Of a stretch of DNA of 64,000 bases, positions 32,919 through 40,875 are shown piece by piece. Each line of letters begins with the position of its first letter. The stretch's first letter is position 1. Both the position numbers and the translations under genes were made by a program. The notes under the pieces were generated by a model. The model had not been told where the DNA came from. It did not search any database and was given only the letters and a program-made list of their open reading frames with translations. The stretch is from Paenibacillus_AB hodogayensis (GTDB lineage: Bacteria; Bacillota; Bacilli; Paenibacillales; NBRC-103111), in contig NZ_BAAAYO010000002.1 in the NCBI RefSeq assembly GCF_039536325.1, forward strand, positions 248,001 to 312,000, written 5' to 3'.

Positions 32919-34418
32919 ATGAGTCAAGCAGCATCAGCCGGAGGTTCGGTGCCGGATTTTAAGATTTCCAGTATTATTGTGCCCCTTATCGCCATTATAT
33001 CGGGCATTTTCATGGTCATCCTGGACTCGACGGCGATGAACGTCGCGCTGTCGAAGCTCGTGATCGACTTTCAGACCGATTTGCCTACTATCCAGTGGGC
33101 CGTTACCGGCTACATGCTCGCAACAGCCGCCGTTATTCCTTTAGCCGGATGGCTGTCGGACCGTTTCGGAGCCAAGCAGGTGTTTTTATCCTCTGTCGTG
33201 TTGTTTACGATCGCTTCGCTGCTGTGCGCTACTCCGAACAGTGCGGGAATGCTGATCGCCTTCCGTATTTTGCAAGGGCTGGGCGGCGGATTCGTCATGC
33301 CTGTCGCCATGGCCTACGTGTACCGGCTTAGCCCACCGAATAAGATCGGTCAAGTGATGGGTATGCTCGGCGTACCGATTTTGCTGGCGCCGGCGGTCGG
33401 ACCGATTTTGTCCGGCTGGCTTGTGGAATACCATTCGTGGCACTGGATTTTTCTGATTAACTTGCCTGTAGGAATCTTCTCCTTCATCTTCGGCTTGTGG
33501 AAGCTGCCGGCTGCGGCGCGCAAAAAAGTTGCCGGGTTCGATTTGCCTGGCATGATACTGGGGCCGATCGCCTTCGCGGCGCTGTCTTATGGCGTTACGC
33601 AAGGGGCTGAAGGCTGGACGTCGAACAAAACGCTCGCCGGGCTTGTTATCGGTGGTCTGGCGCTGATCGGCTTCATCATCGTTGAGCTTCGGGCCAAAAT
33701 CCCGCTGCTGGAGCTGCGCGTCTTCCGTTCGGTTGACTTTTCCTTCGGTATTTTCGTGCAATGGGTGCTGCAATTTTCGCTATTCGGCGCGATTTTCCTG
33801 CTGCCGCAGTTTTTGCAGCAAGCGCGCGGTTACGGAGCGTTCGATACCGGTCTGACGCTGTTCCCGCAGGCGCTGGCTTCAGCGGCGATGATGCCGCTCG
33901 GCGGGTATTTGTTCGATAAAATCGGCGTCCGATGGCTCGTCGTAGTCGGCCTGAGTCTCGTCTCGGGGGCGATCTACCAGTATTCGCACGTGGACCTGAC
34001 GACCGAAGGAAGGGATCTGCTGATTCCGCTGCTTATGGCCGGCGGGGGCATGGGGCTGATGATGATGCCGCTCAACTCGCATCTGATCAGCAAAGCGCCA
34101 CGCGATCTGGTAAGCCGGGTCACGTCCTTGACGAGCGCCATGCAGCAGGTCGTCAACTCCTTCGCCGTCGCCACCTTGGTGACGATTCTCTCCTCGCGTA
34201 TGACCACGCTGATCGCGGACAATCATGTGCAGGCGGCCACGCCGGCCGAAATGCAGAAAGCGATGCTGGCTCTGGCACCGGACGCGTTTGGCTACACGTT
34301 CAGCATCATGCTCGTCATTGCCGCCATCGGTATTTTCCTCGGGCTGTTTCTGCGCCGGAGCAAGGCACAAGCCCAGTCCGTCGGGGGCAAGGAAGTCGGA
34401 CTCGAAGGATTGCATTAA
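32919..34418 (+). CDS. DHA2-family (EmrB/QacA-type) multidrug efflux MFS transporter
   Basis: 499 aa, about 14 membrane helices; ATG behind TAAGGAGGAG. Diagnostic segments: MVILDSTAMNVALSKL in helix 1 (motif D1), GWLSDRFGAKQVF (motif A), and LAPAVGPILSGWLVEYHSWHWIFLINLPVG (motif C, antiporter). Proton-driven export of drugs or toxic compounds is expected; substrate unknown. Controlled by the divergent TetR gene. Confidence 0.93.
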   Translation: MSQAASAGGSVPDFKISSIIVPLIAIISGIFMVILDSTAMNVALSKLVIDFQTDLPTIQWAVTGYMLATAAVIPLAGWLSDRFGAKQVFLSSVVLFTIASLLCATPNSAGMLIAFRILQGLGGGFVMPVAMAYVYRLSPPNKIGQVMGMLGVPILLAPAVGPILSGWLVEYHSWHWIFLINLPVGIFSFIFGLWKLPAAARKKVAGFDLPGMILGPIAFAALSYGVTQGAEGWTSNKTLAGLVIGGLALIGFIIVELRAKIPLLELRVFRSVDFSFGIFVQWVLQFSLFGAIFLLPQFLQQARGYGAFDTGLTLFPQALASAAMMPLGGYLFDKIGVRWLVVVGLSLVSGAIYQYSHVDLTTEGRDLLIPLLMAGGGMGLMMMPLNSHLISKAPRDLVSRVTSLTSAMQQVVNSFAVATLVTILSSRMTTLIADNHVQAATPAEMQKAMLALAPDAFGYTFSIMLVIAAIGIFLGLFLRRSKAQAQSVGGKEVGLEGLH

Positions 34419-34462
34419 GGCAAAGTACGGCGCCGGTCGCTTGATCGTGCCCCGTCAACATC

Positions 34463-34495
34463 ACGAGCCCCCCGTCTAATAGACGGGGGGCTCGT
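34463..34495 (+). terminator. Terminator-like hairpin after the efflux gene
   Basis: ACGAGCCCCCCGTC-TAATA-GACGGGGGGCTCGT is a perfect 14-bp stem; the U-run after it is short and interrupted (TGCTTG). Confidence 0.65.
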
Positions 34496-34568
34496 TGCTT
34501 GCATATATGACAAGGGGAAGGGGGGCTCCCGCTTGACACGGTTTGGATGCCTGCAGCTTTCGGGTGGT

Positions 34569-35945
34569 TTATTTGTTGCTGCCCGAAGCCGATACGATCT
34601 TCAATATCCGTGCTTCCGCATCGGACTTGATGCGGCTCAATTCCTCTTGCGTCGTGTTTTTATCCCTCTTGGCGGCCAGCTCGATCGATTGGATCAGCGA
34701 TGCGCTCAAGTCCTTGGCCAGCTTGTCGGCCCCAAGCCCGGACAGGTCGCCCAAGCTCTTGCCTCCCTGCAGCGAAGCCGAAATATCGGTCACTCTTTTA
34801 CCCGATAGAACGGCGACGTATCCGTTTATTCCACCCAGGTAGCTCTCGATGATTTTGTTGTAATCGACCTCGACGCTTTTGCTATCTTCGTAGCCGTTTG
34901 TCGTAATGATCTCGGCCAACCGTTTCTCCGCGTCGCTCTTGATCTGGCTCAACTCTTGAGTGGATACCGTTTTGTCGTTTTGGGAGGCATGATCGATCGA
35001 CTGGTTAAGGGAAACGGTCAGTCTGTTCAGCAGCTCCGATTGGGAAATTCCGGACAAATCCGCCAAACTTTTGCCGTTGGCCAGCTCGGTGCGGATTTCG
35101 CTTTCTTCGCGGCCCGCTATGGCTGAAACGTACCCGACGACGGAAGAAAGGCTGTCGTTGACAATCTTTTCGTAATCTACGTTGACCTTCACGGTATCGT
35201 CGTAGCTGCCGGTCGTAATAATGGTCGAGATGCGCGCAGCCGCATCGCTCTTGATCCGGGATAGCTGCTCGCTCGTCGTCACCTTATCATTCTGTGCCGC
35301 CTGATCGATCGACTGATTCAGCGATGCAGTCAATCTGGAGAAGAGCTGCGAATACCCGATACCGGACAAATCCGCGAGATTTTTGCCGCTGCGCAGCTCG
35401 CTTCTGACTTCCGTATCTTTCCGGCCTGAGACCGCTGCAACATAACCGACCAAACCGGAGATGTTATTCTTTACGATTTTTGCATAATCCACATTGATGT
35501 GCTTCGTATCGTCGTAAGCGTTGGTCGTCAAAATCGTCGACAACCGTTTGACCGAATCGCTTTTCACTTGGTCGATCTCTTCGCGCGACGTTGTTTTATC
35601 CGTTTGAGCCGTCAAATCAATCGACTGATTGAGGGAGGCCGTCAATCTTTTCAGCAGTTCGGGGTAGCCGATACCGGACAGATCAGCAAGATTTTTGCCG
35701 CTGCTCAGCTCGTTTCTCACTTCGTTCTCCTGCCGGCCAGAAAGCGCTGCGACATAACCGACGAGACCGGACAAGTTCTGTTCAACGATTGCATTATATT
35801 TGGACGTCGTAGTTGTAGCCGTCGTCGTTTCGGCCGCATGCGCCGAGCCCGACAAAAAGCCCGGAATCGTTCCTCCGACAAGCAGTGCGGCCGCAAGACC
35901 GCCGATCACGATCGTTTTCTTCGCCATTTGTAATGATTTCATCAT
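34569..35945 (-). CDS. Secreted protein of four tandem ~104-residue repeats
   Basis: 458 aa. The start ATGATG at 35945 is nine bases after AAGGTGG; an earlier ATG touches that site. A signal peptide (KKTIVIGGLAAALLVGGTIP... cleavage near SAHAAE) leads to four head-to-tail repeats of about 104 residues. Each has the order (L/I)SGLVGYVAALSGR, a variable E-rich turn, SGKNLADLSGIG, RLTASLNQSID, then SDAxKRLxxIITT. The protein has no cysteines, anchor or LPXTG. It may be a released surface or matrix protein. Family not recognised; the NLADLSGI helix-like block resembles short motifs in spore-coat and envelope proteins of paenibacilli, but no function follows from this. Confidence 0.8.
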   Translation of the reverse strand: MMKSLQMAKKTIVIGGLAAALLVGGTIPGFLSGSAHAAETTTATTTTSKYNAIVEQNLSGLVGYVAALSGRQENEVRNELSSGKNLADLSGIGYPELLKRLTASLNQSIDLTAQTDKTTSREEIDQVKSDSVKRLSTILTTNAYDDTKHINVDYAKIVKNNISGLVGYVAAVSGRKDTEVRSELRSGKNLADLSGIGYSQLFSRLTASLNQSIDQAAQNDKVTTSEQLSRIKSDAAARISTIITTGSYDDTVKVNVDYEKIVNDSLSSVVGYVSAIAGREESEIRTELANGKSLADLSGISQSELLNRLTVSLNQSIDHASQNDKTVSTQELSQIKSDAEKRLAEIITTNGYEDSKSVEVDYNKIIESYLGGINGYVAVLSGKRVTDISASLQGGKSLGDLSGLGADKLAKDLSASLIQSIELAAKRDKNTTQEELSRIKSDAEARILKIVSASGSNK

Positions 35946-36291
35946 TTTAATCATCCACCTTATCCGATTTTTTTTATATCTCTAGTCTGTTTTATGGGGT
36001 TTCTCTCCATGTCCTTATTGTAAATGACCTCTGGAGCTAACAAATCCGGCTGAGGATTGTTTTTCCAGCCCTCCTTAAGTCCAGTTTCCAATAAGACTCT
36101 GGTCCCCGACCAGTCCGACTGTCGGACCGGTATACGTAACCGCCGCCCCCTCTCCGCAAGGATTTGCTGAGATGTGTCGTAATGACTTTCATTATATGAA
36201 GCTATTGTGAACTGTACGTGAACCATTATGAACGGAGCATGAATAAAAGATGGATATCGTGTGAACGATGCAGAGCCGGGAGCATATACGC
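35946..36291. other. Intergenic region upstream of the repeat protein
   Basis: No gene seen. It holds the upstream region of the four-repeat gene, including AT-rich sequence with TATAAT on the minus strand near 36190 and a small inverted repeat GTCCGAC/GTCGGAC near 36113-36127. No promoter could be assigned with confidence. Confidence 0.5.
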
Positions 36292-36321
36292 AAAAAAAGC
36301 CCCCGGCAGTTTGCCGGAGGC
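36292..36321 (-). terminator. Terminator of glnA
   Basis: GCCTCCGGCAAACTGCCGGGGGC followed by seven T residues on the minus strand. Confidence 0.9.
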
Positions 36322-36336
36322 GTGTTCTTGCACTTT

Positions 36337-37761
36337 TTAGCAATCGAAATACAACGAATATTCTTGCGGGTGGATGCGGATGCTGACCGATTTGGCTTCG
36401 CCGCGCTTAAGATCGATATAATTGTTGATGAAGTCCTTCGTGAATACGTCGCCTTTCGTCAGGAACTCGTGATCGGCTTCGAGGGCGTCGAGCGCCTCGT
36501 CCAACGTTCCCGGTACGCTACGGATTTCGTTCTTCTCGGCATCGGACAACTCGTAAATGTTCGTATCGAACGGGCCGTAGCCAAGTTTGCGCGGGTCGAT
36601 CTTGTTCTGGATTCCGTCCAGACCGGCCAGCAGCATCGCTGCAAACGCCAGGTACGGGTTAGCCGTGGAGTCCGGAGTACGGAACTCGATCCGGCAGCCT
36701 TTCGGCGTAACGGCCGCAATCGGAATACGTACGGCTGCGGAACGGTTGCCCTTCGAGAAAACAAGGTTAACCGGCGCTTCGTAGCCAGGCACGAGACGTT
36801 TGAACGAGTTGGTGCTCGGGTTCGTCAGCGCGATCAGGGCAGGTGCGTGGTGCAGGATGCCGCCAATGTAGTAAAGCGCTGTTTCGCTAAGGTTCGCATA
36901 GCCGCCCTTTTCATAGAAGAGAGGGGTGTCGCCGTCGAAAATCGATTGGTGCACGTGCATGCCGGAACCATTGTCTCCGAACAGCGGCTTTGGCATAAAA
37001 GTAGCCACTTTGCCGTATTGGCGGGCAGTGTTGTGCACGATATATTTGTATTTCAGCAAATTGTCGGCCGTTTTGGTCAGCGTATCGAAGCGGAAGTTGA
37101 TTTCGGCTTGACCGGCAGTCGCCACTTCGTGGTGGTGACGCTCGATGCGCAAGCCCGTCTCCGCCATCAAACGACACATTTCGCTGCGGATGTCCTGCTG
37201 CGAGTCCATCGGCGCTACCGGAACGTAGCCGCCCTTAACCGGGATTTTGAAGCCGAGATTGCCGCCTTCTTCCTTGCGTCCGGAATTCCAAGCCGCTTCT
37301 TCGGAATCGACCTCGAAGTACGATTTGTTCATGCCGTTCTCGAAGCGCACGTCGTCGAAGATGAAAAATTCGGATTCCGGTGCGAAAAACGCTGTCGTTC
37401 CGATACCGGCCGTTTGCAAATATTCTTCGGCCTTTTGCGCGATCGAACGCGGGTCGCGCTCGTAACGTTCGCCGTCGGGCAAGTGAATGTTGCACATAAT
37501 GATCAGAGTCGGATGGGCGGTGAAAGGATCGACATAAGCGGTTTCCGTGTCCGGCATCATGACCATGTCGGATTCTTCGATACCGCGGAAGCCCGGGATG
37601 GAGGAACCGTCAAATGCCACTCCGTTAACGAAAGTGTCCTCGTCTACCTCACTGGCTGGCAAGCTGATATGCTGCGCTTTGCCCGACAATCCGACAAACC
37701 GGAAATCGACCCACTCGATATTTTTTTCCTTGATCAGATTGAGCACATTTTGGACAGACAT
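36337..37761 (-). CDS. glnA: Glutamine synthetase, type I-beta
   Basis: 474 aa, longer than the ~444-aa I-alpha enzyme usual in Firmicutes. ATG at 37761 follows GGGAGG. Catalytic signatures are complete: GVAFDGSSIPGF, the metal ligands in APESEFFIFD and HHHEVATAGQAEINFRF, KPLFGDNGSGMHVHQS, and NRSAAVRIP. The segments that distinguish the I-beta group are present: an insertion around FDDVRFENGMN...AAWNSG and the C-terminal NIYELSDAEKNEI, where Tyr403 aligns with the adenylylated Tyr of E. coli GlnA. Makes glutamine from glutamate, ammonia and ATP. No glnR is adjacent. A GlnR/TnrA-like site lies upstream of its promoter. Confidence 0.95.
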   Translation of the reverse strand: MSVQNVLNLIKEKNIEWVDFRFVGLSGKAQHISLPASEVDEDTFVNGVAFDGSSIPGFRGIEESDMVMMPDTETAYVDPFTAHPTLIIMCNIHLPDGERYERDPRSIAQKAEEYLQTAGIGTTAFFAPESEFFIFDDVRFENGMNKSYFEVDSEEAAWNSGRKEEGGNLGFKIPVKGGYVPVAPMDSQQDIRSEMCRLMAETGLRIERHHHEVATAGQAEINFRFDTLTKTADNLLKYKYIVHNTARQYGKVATFMPKPLFGDNGSGMHVHQSIFDGDTPLFYEKGGYANLSETALYYIGGILHHAPALIALTNPSTNSFKRLVPGYEAPVNLVFSKGNRSAAVRIPIAAVTPKGCRIEFRTPDSTANPYLAFAAMLLAGLDGIQNKIDPRKLGYGPFDTNIYELSDAEKNEIRSVPGTLDEALDALEADHEFLTKGDVFTKDFINNYIDLKRGEAKSVSIRIHPQEYSLYFDC

Positions 37762-37842
37762 GTTTTCAAATCCTCCCATTTCCGAACATTCTCCGCATTA
37801 TTGCTGATCATTGTTCAAGTTTTTTTGTTTATTATGGTGTTA

Positions 37843-37916
37843 ATTATAAGCTCCGGTCAAAACAGCGTCAATAGTTATGTAAGGTATTTTTTATTATCGC
37901 GTTAGGTTATCTAACA
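37843..37916 (-). promoter_or_regulatory. glnA promoter with upstream GlnR/TnrA-like site
   Basis: On the minus strand TTGACG (37871-37866) and TATAAT (37848-37843) are 17 bp apart. Further upstream TGTTAGATAACCTAACG (37916-37900) matches the GlnR/TnrA consensus TGTNAN7TNACA except for the last base. Its centre is about 70 bp upstream of the expected start point. Confidence 0.7.
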
Positions 37917-37966
37917 TTGAAAGCGTTTTACTTCACAATTTCGACAAAAATCACGATCGTCATTAC

Positions 37967-38004
37967 AAAAAAACCGCGCCGGCTCTTGCAGCCGGGCGGT
38001 TTTT
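37967..38004 (-). terminator. Terminator of the DAHP synthase gene
   Basis: ACCGCCCGGCTGC-AAGA-GCCGGCGCGGT-like stem followed by TTTTTTT on the minus strand. Confidence 0.85.
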
Positions 38005-38028
38005 GCGGTAAAGCTTCAAGCGGTTTCC

Positions 38029-39072
38029 TTAGGCGTGAATCGGCGTCTTTTCCGTCTCGAACGTTTTGCCGCACAACGGCGCAAGCTTCTCCAGATCTTG
38101 CAGCAGCTTGGCAAACTGATCCGGGAACAGCGATTGGACGCCGTCGCCGGTCATCGAATTGTCCGGGTCTGTATGCATTTCTACGATCAAACCATCGGCG
38201 CCAGCGGCTACGGACGCTTTGCACATCGTCTCCACCAGCTCGCGGCGTCCGGTGCCGTGGCTCGGATCGGAGATGACCGGCAAATGGCTCAACTGGTGCA
38301 GCACCGGTATGGCCGTTAGGTCTAGCGTGTTGCGAGTATACGTCTCGAACGTACGGATCCCGCGTTCGCACAACATAACGTTCGGATTTCCGCCAGCCAG
38401 AATATATTCGGCGGCATTCAAAAATTCGTCATAAGTCGAGCTGAAACCGCGCTTCAACAGCACCGGCGTCTGGATCGTGCCCAGCTTGCGAAGAAGGTCG
38501 AAGTTTTGCATATTGCGCGTGCCGACCTGCAGAATATCGGCATGCTCGGCACAAATATCGACATATTCCGGCGTCATAACTTCCGTAATGGTCAGCAGGC
38601 CGTGCTTCTTGCCCGCTTCGGCCATGATCTCCAAGCCTTCCACGCCTACGCCTTGAAAGCTGTAAGGCCCGGTTCTCGGCTTGAACGCGCCGCCGCGCAG
38701 CACTTGCCCGCCAGCCGCCTTGACGAGACGGGCGATTTCGTCGATCTGCTCGGGGGATTCCACCGCGCAAGGTCCGCCCATAATGACCAGCTCGTCGCCG
38801 CCGATGCGCACGCCTTTAATGTCGATGACCGTATTGTCCGGATGGAAGTCGCGGCTCGCCAGCTTGTAGGATTTCGAGATTTTAATGACGTTTTCGATTC
38901 CGGACATTTGGCGAAGCTGCTCGGACAGTTTCGGATCGGCTTTGCCGATAATGCCAATAACGGTGCGGTCCGTTCCTCTGGATACGTGGGCTTGAACGCC
39001 CGTCTTTTCGATATGGTGGACGATCTCGGCAATGCGTTCATCGGAAATGCTGCTGTTGGTTACGGCTATCAT
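38029..39072 (-). CDS. aroF: 3-deoxy-7-phosphoheptulonate synthase (DAHP synthase, type I-beta)
   Basis: 347 aa; ATG behind AAGGAGAG. First enzyme of the shikimate pathway, condensing PEP and erythrose-4-phosphate. Residues 1-80 form the ferredoxin-like regulatory domain seen in the Thermotoga-type enzyme and the rest is the TIM barrel: GPCAVESPEQ, RGGAFKPRTGPYSFQG, GTRNMQNFDLL, LLKRGFSST and SDPSHGTG. The N-terminal domain implies feedback inhibition by aromatic amino acids. The gene stands alone, with a terminator on either side. Confidence 0.95.
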   Translation of the reverse strand: MIAVTNSSISDERIAEIVHHIEKTGVQAHVSRGTDRTVIGIIGKADPKLSEQLRQMSGIENVIKISKSYKLASRDFHPDNTVIDIKGVRIGGDELVIMGGPCAVESPEQIDEIARLVKAAGGQVLRGGAFKPRTGPYSFQGVGVEGLEIMAEAGKKHGLLTITEVMTPEYVDICAEHADILQVGTRNMQNFDLLRKLGTIQTPVLLKRGFSSTYDEFLNAAEYILAGGNPNVMLCERGIRTFETYTRNTLDLTAIPVLHQLSHLPVISDPSHGTGRRELVETMCKASVAAGADGLIVEMHTDPDNSMTGDGVQSLFPDQFAKLLQDLEKLAPLCGKTFETEKTPIHA

Positions 39073-39235
39073 AGTTGATCACTCTCCTTGTATGGTGGGG
39101 CCCGGAAAACCGGGCAGCGTTTTTTACTTGTACACTTCAACGCGTATACGCTTTTAAGCTTTTATGCTTTTAACTGTTAAAGTAAATATAACGGATTGGG
39201 CTGCTCCCGTCAAGAGGAAAATGGTTCCTAGCCCG

Positions 39236-39272
39236 ACGAAAAACCGGCGGAAGCATACCGCTTCGCCGGTGA
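39236..39272 (-). terminator. Terminator of the ispH-DUF2062 operon
   Basis: CACCGGCGAAGCGGTATGCTTCCGCCGGT stem followed by TTTTTCG on the minus strand. Confidence 0.88.
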
Positions 39273-39284
39273 ATACGATTGCCC

Positions 39285-39836
39285 CTATTGGTTGGTCTGC
39301 TTCAAGATTAGCTGCTCGCGGCGAACGCGGCGCTTCTCGGTTCGTTTGGACGTGTACAATTGCAGCAATTGCTTGATCGGAAAATAGAGCAGCAAAGCGA
39401 TCAGCGTTCCGTCGACAATGCCGCCGACGATCAGCTTGGCGTTCACATACAGCATATGCTTGAGCCAATGCGGCAGGAAGGATATCCATTCGTTAAACCG
39501 CGGAGGGACGAGCAACCCGCCCACCTTCGCATTCAGGAAGGCGACCGGAATGTAGATGATTTTGCCGAATACGAAGCCGATCAATGCCCCAGCCAAGCTG
39601 GCCCGGAACATGTACACAAGCGGAAAAATAAGAAAAAAAGCGAGTCCGAACGTAGGCAGCGTGAACATTTCTATGGCCAGACCGATGGAGAAGCCCGCGG
39701 CTACTTTGGCCGCTCCGCCTTTGGCCCGGGAAAGCTGCAAATATTTGTATTTAAACCATCGGGCCATCCCCCGCATCGTGCGGGCAAGACGGCCCTGTTT
39801 ACCCGCACGGATGCGGCGCTTCTCTTGTACCGGCAT
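39285..39836 (-). CDS. DUF2062 membrane protein
   Basis: 183 aa from ATG 39836, with AGGATG upstream; ATGs at 39842 and 39845 are alternatives, all within a few bases of the ispH stop, so the two genes are translationally linked. A basic N-terminus (MPVQEKRRIRAGKQGRLART) precedes three or four membrane helices with the DUF2062 core (VAAGFSIGLAIEMFTLPTFG, then GKIIYIPVAFLNAKVGG), and a very basic C-terminal tail. Family function is unknown; members often sit beside envelope or isoprenoid genes. Confidence 0.82.
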   Translation of the reverse strand: MPVQEKRRIRAGKQGRLARTMRGMARWFKYKYLQLSRAKGGAAKVAAGFSIGLAIEMFTLPTFGLAFFLIFPLVYMFRASLAGALIGFVFGKIIYIPVAFLNAKVGGLLVPPRFNEWISFLPHWLKHMLYVNAKLIVGGIVDGTLIALLLYFPIKQLLQLYTSKRTEKRRVRREQLILKQTNQ

Positions 39837-39846
39837 GGTCATCATC

Positions 39847-40797
39847 CTATTCTCGTGAAAGTGCTTTGACCGGCGGGAGCAGCTTGCTTTTGTTGACGGT
39901 ACGTCTAATTTCCCAAGTGTCCGGAATGTTTGGATCGAATTGCTCCAAATATCCGATGACTTCCCTCGTAATCGGCGTCGGTGTGGACGCCCCGGCAGTA
40001 ACGCCGACTTTGTCGATGCCGCGCAGCCATTCCACATCGATTTCCGACACGTCTGAGACGCGGTACGCCTTAGTGCCGGCGATCTCCTCCGACACTTGTG
40101 CCAGACGGTTCGAATTGTTGCTACGCGGATCGCCCACAACAATCACCAGATCGACTTGCTTCGCTTGTTCGGCTACCGCCTCCTGGCGCACCTGCGTCGC
40201 CAAACAAATTTCATTATGGATTTCCGCAGACGGGAACTTGGCAATCAACCGATTGATAATATGGCGGATGTCCCACTGGCTCATCGTCGTTTGATTCGTA
40301 ATGATGATGTTGGCGGCAGCCAGCTCGAGCGAATCGATCTCTTCTTCCTTCTCGATCAAATGCACGCTCTCCGGAGCGATGCCGATCGCCCCTTCCGGCT
40401 CGGGATGTCCCTTCTTGCCGATATATATAATCTCGTAGCCCTGCCCGGTCTTCTCCCGGATCAGGTCGTGCGTCTTCGTCACATCCGGACAAGTAGCGTC
40501 TACGACTGTGAGCCCCTTATCGCGGGCTCGGCGGCGCACCTCCGGCGACACGCCGTGTGCGGTAAAAATAACGGTGCCTTTATCGATCTGCTCCAAAATA
40601 TCCAGACGGTTGGCACCGTCGAGCGTGATGATGCCTTCGTCCTCGAACGCATCGGTTACATGACTATTATGCACGATCATGCCCAAAATATAGATCGGAC
40701 GCGGCAGATCGAGGTTGCGGGCCGTTTGGCGCGCCAACACCATCGCATCCACAACGCCGTAGCAATAGCCTCGGGGAGATATTTTTAAAACTTCCAT
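39847..40797 (-). CDS. ispH: 4-hydroxy-3-methylbut-2-enyl diphosphate reductase
   Basis: 316 aa from MEVLKISPRGYCYG, the usual IspH start; a GTG eight codons upstream (40821) is open but has no ribosome site either. Final step of the MEP isoprenoid pathway, producing IPP and DMAPP with a [4Fe-4S] cluster. The three cluster cysteines lie in GYCYGV, DATCPDV and NEICLATQ; the conserved HNSHV, FTAHGV and TNQTTMSQWD are also present. A TATAAT lies about 75 bp upstream. Operon with the DUF2062 gene. Confidence 0.95.
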   Translation of the reverse strand: MEVLKISPRGYCYGVVDAMVLARQTARNLDLPRPIYILGMIVHNSHVTDAFEDEGIITLDGANRLDILEQIDKGTVIFTAHGVSPEVRRRARDKGLTVVDATCPDVTKTHDLIREKTGQGYEIIYIGKKGHPEPEGAIGIAPESVHLIEKEEEIDSLELAAANIIITNQTTMSQWDIRHIINRLIAKFPSAEIHNEICLATQVRQEAVAEQAKQVDLVIVVGDPRSNNSNRLAQVSEEIAGTKAYRVSDVSEIDVEWLRGIDKVGVTAGASTPTPITREVIGYLEQFDPNIPDTWEIRRTVNKSKLLPPVKALSRE

Positions 40798-40875
40798 CGC
40801 AGGTTCGCCCGCTTTCGACACGAGATGACTGACTTAAAAAATGAAAATTCCAATTTCATTTTCATTATACCGTAT

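Noticed and set aside
36268..37905. Plus-strand open frame of 545 codons over glnA
   Set aside because: Shadow of a confidently identified gene; runs through the glnA promoter and terminator.
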